Source: Isoperla grammatica
Lineage: Eukaryota > Arthropoda > Insecta > Plecoptera > Perlodidae
Reading direction: 5' to 3'
Length of the DNA stretch: 64,000 bases
Assembly: GCA_945910005.1 (NCBI GenBank)
Contig: OX246746.1
Span: 39,256,579 to 39,320,578, forward strand
The notes under the pieces are model-generated. The model was not told where the DNA came from. It saw only the letters and a list, made by a program, of their open reading frames with translations, and ran no database searches. The position numbers and the translations under genes are program-made. Numbering within the stretch: position 1 is the first letter of the stretch; each line of letters opens with the position of its first letter. This document shows positions 62,760-64,000 of this stretch, piece by piece.

Positions 62760-64000
62760 TGATATGTCCTGCGCTAAGTCAGTGACATGAGAGCAACTTT
62801 ATGCAACATATGACGACAACGCATGTTTCGTCGCTTGTGACGGTGACTGTACGTGATAAGCCCTGCGCTAAGTCAGTGACATGAAAGCAACTACATGCAA
62901 CATATGAAGACAACGCATGTTTCCGTGCTTGTGAAGGTGACTGTACTTGATAAACCCTGCGCTAAGTCAGTGAAATGAGAGCAACTACATGCAACATATG
63001 AAGACAACGCATGTTTCCTCGCTTGTCACGGTGACTGTACATGATAAACCCTGCGCTAAGTCGGTGACATGAGAGCAACTACATGCAACATATTAGGACA
63101 ACGCATGTTTCGTCGCTTGTGACGGTGACTGTACTTAATAAACCTTGCGCTAAGTCAGTGACATGAGAGCAACTACATGCAACATATGAAGACAACGCAT
63201 GTTTCCTCGCTTGTGACGGTGACTGTACTTGATAAACCCTGCGCTAAGTCAGTGACATGAGAGCCACTACATGCAACATATGAAGACAACGCATGTTTCC
63301 TCGCTTGTGATTGTGACTGTACGTGATAAACCCTGCGCTAAGTCAGTGACATGAGAGCAACTACATGCAACATATGAAGACAACGAATGTTTCCTCGCTT
63401 GTGACGGTGACTGTACTTGATAAACCCTGCGCTAAGTCAGTGACATGAGAAAAACTACATGCAACATATGAAGACAACGCATGTTTCCTCGCTTGTGACG
63501 GTGACTTTACTTGATAAACCCTGCGCTAAGTCAGTGACATGAGAGCAACTACATGCAACCTATGAAGACAACGCATGTTTCCTCGCTTGTGAAGGTGACT
63601 GTACGTGATAAACCCTGCGCTAAGTCAGTGACATGAAAGCAACTACATGCAACATATGACGACAGCGCATGTTTCCTCGCTTGTGAAGGTGACTGTACTT
63701 AAAAAACCCTGCGCCAAGTCAGTGACATGAGAGCAACTACATGCAACATATGAAGACAACGCGTGTTTTCTCGCTTGTGATGGTGACTGTACTTGAAAAA
63801 CCCTGCGCTAAGTCAGTGACATGAGAGCAACTACATGCAACATATGAAGACAACGCATGTTTCCTCGCTTGTGAAGGTGACTGTACTTGATAAACCCTGC
63901 GCTAAGTCAGTGACATGAGAGCAACTACATGCAACATATGAAGACAACGCATGTTTCCTCGCTTGTGACGGTGACTTTACGTGATAAACCCTGCGCTAAG
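62760..64000 (+). repeat. Higher-order block, class B, cut by the window end
   Basis: B signs: GTTTCCGTGC near 62,922, CTTGTCACGG near 63,024, TAATAAACCTTGCG near 63,135 (also in the 37,440 and 47,245 blocks) and TAAAAAACCCTGCGCC near 63,699. It ends mid-monomer before TAATGCAG would be expected (about 64,208), so the array extends beyond the window. Confidence 0.85.

Larger units (their letters stand above)
1..64000 (+). repeat. 94-bp tandem satellite array, about 680 monomers, filling the window
   Basis: The same 94-bp unit repeats from the first base to the last, always in one orientation. Counting from GACTGTAC as position 1, landmarks are GCGCT at about 21-25, GTCAGTGACATGAGAGC at 28-44, ATGCAACATATGAAGAC at 51-67 and GCATGTTTCCTCGCTTG at 71-87. 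The commonest version has 43 G or C in 94 and four CpG. Frequent variants are TACTTG or TACGTG, GTGACGG or GTGAAGG, and CATATGAAG or CATATTAGG. The plus strand has about eight stop triplets per monomer, so nothing is open there. No unique sequence longer than 27 nt interrupts the array. Large satellites of this kind usually form eukaryotic centromeric or heterochromatic DNA; that role is inferred. I do not recognise the family by name. Confidence 0.98.

Noticed and set aside
1..64000. CRISPR array, because of regular repeats
   Set aside because: There are no unique spacers: the full 94-bp period is repeated. Unit size and total length also do not fit a CRISPR array.
1..64000. Telomeric repeat, because AAACCCT (the plant-type telomere unit in permuted form) occurs in most monomers
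   Set aside because: Only one seven-base unit per 94 bp, with no tandem run, so this is chance similarity.
1..64000. 94-bp monomer as an internal dimer of 47-bp halves (suggested by the 47-bp joint at 41,344)
   Set aside because: Aligning positions 1-47 with 48-94 gives only about 8 identities in 47, which is near chance. The 47-bp size of the joint appears coincidental.
1..64000. tRNA, rRNA or other RNA genes, and plus-strand coding or promoter signals
   Set aside because: No cloverleaf, rRNA core or long plus-strand frame was seen. TATA-like or stop-rich stretches recur in every monomer and carry no specific information.

Overview
The whole 64 kb window is one uninterrupted tandem satellite array. 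I found no supportable gene, RNA gene, CRISPR array, complete mobile element or non-satellite spacer. The monomer is 94 bp (about 46% GC, four CpG in the commonest version), and roughly 680 copies run head to tail in the same orientation. Such an array points to a eukaryotic chromosome, probably centromeric, pericentromeric or other constitutive heterochromatin. The only clue to taxon is a 27-nt foreign tag carried by three monomers. From memory it resembles the head of a dispersed repeat common in ixodid tick genomes, so a tick or other chelicerate is a weak guess.

The array is built on several levels. A diagnostic monomer in which TGATAAACCC has become TGATATGTCC ('anchor') occurs 23 times and cuts the array into blocks of 19 to 47 monomers, most often 25 to 33 (about 2.4-3.1 kb). 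Flanking variants sort the blocks into classes A, B and C. The full cycle A-B-C is 8,267 bp anchor to anchor and is complete at 21,378-29,644 and 51,674-59,940. Between the first anchor (2,381) and the last (62,760), every spacing equals a whole number of 94-bp monomers plus small indels that I can point to, for a total of 642 monomers, one half-monomer and the listed indels.

Layout: 1-2,380, end of an A block then a C-type tail; 2,381-5,200, an A block; 5,201-21,377, a sub-array of B and C blocks without a normal A, containing three B-body blocks that follow an A-derived fragment (recombinant origin); 21,378-29,644, a full ABC; 27,600-37,740, a near-identical tandem duplication of about 5 kb; 37,440-51,673, two related long blocks in which C has been bypassed, the first ending in an out-of-phase half-monomer junction at 41,344; 51,674-64,000, ABC then A and part of B. 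About 10 kb at 19.9-29.9 kb recurs at a constant offset of 30,296 bp.

The only open reading frames of 60-109 codons are on the minus strand. They arise because the minus strand of the monomer has few stops and some variants lose one. I regard them as non-coding. What is interesting here is the recombination history of the array (nested duplications, recombinant blocks, in-phase deletions), not a gene system.
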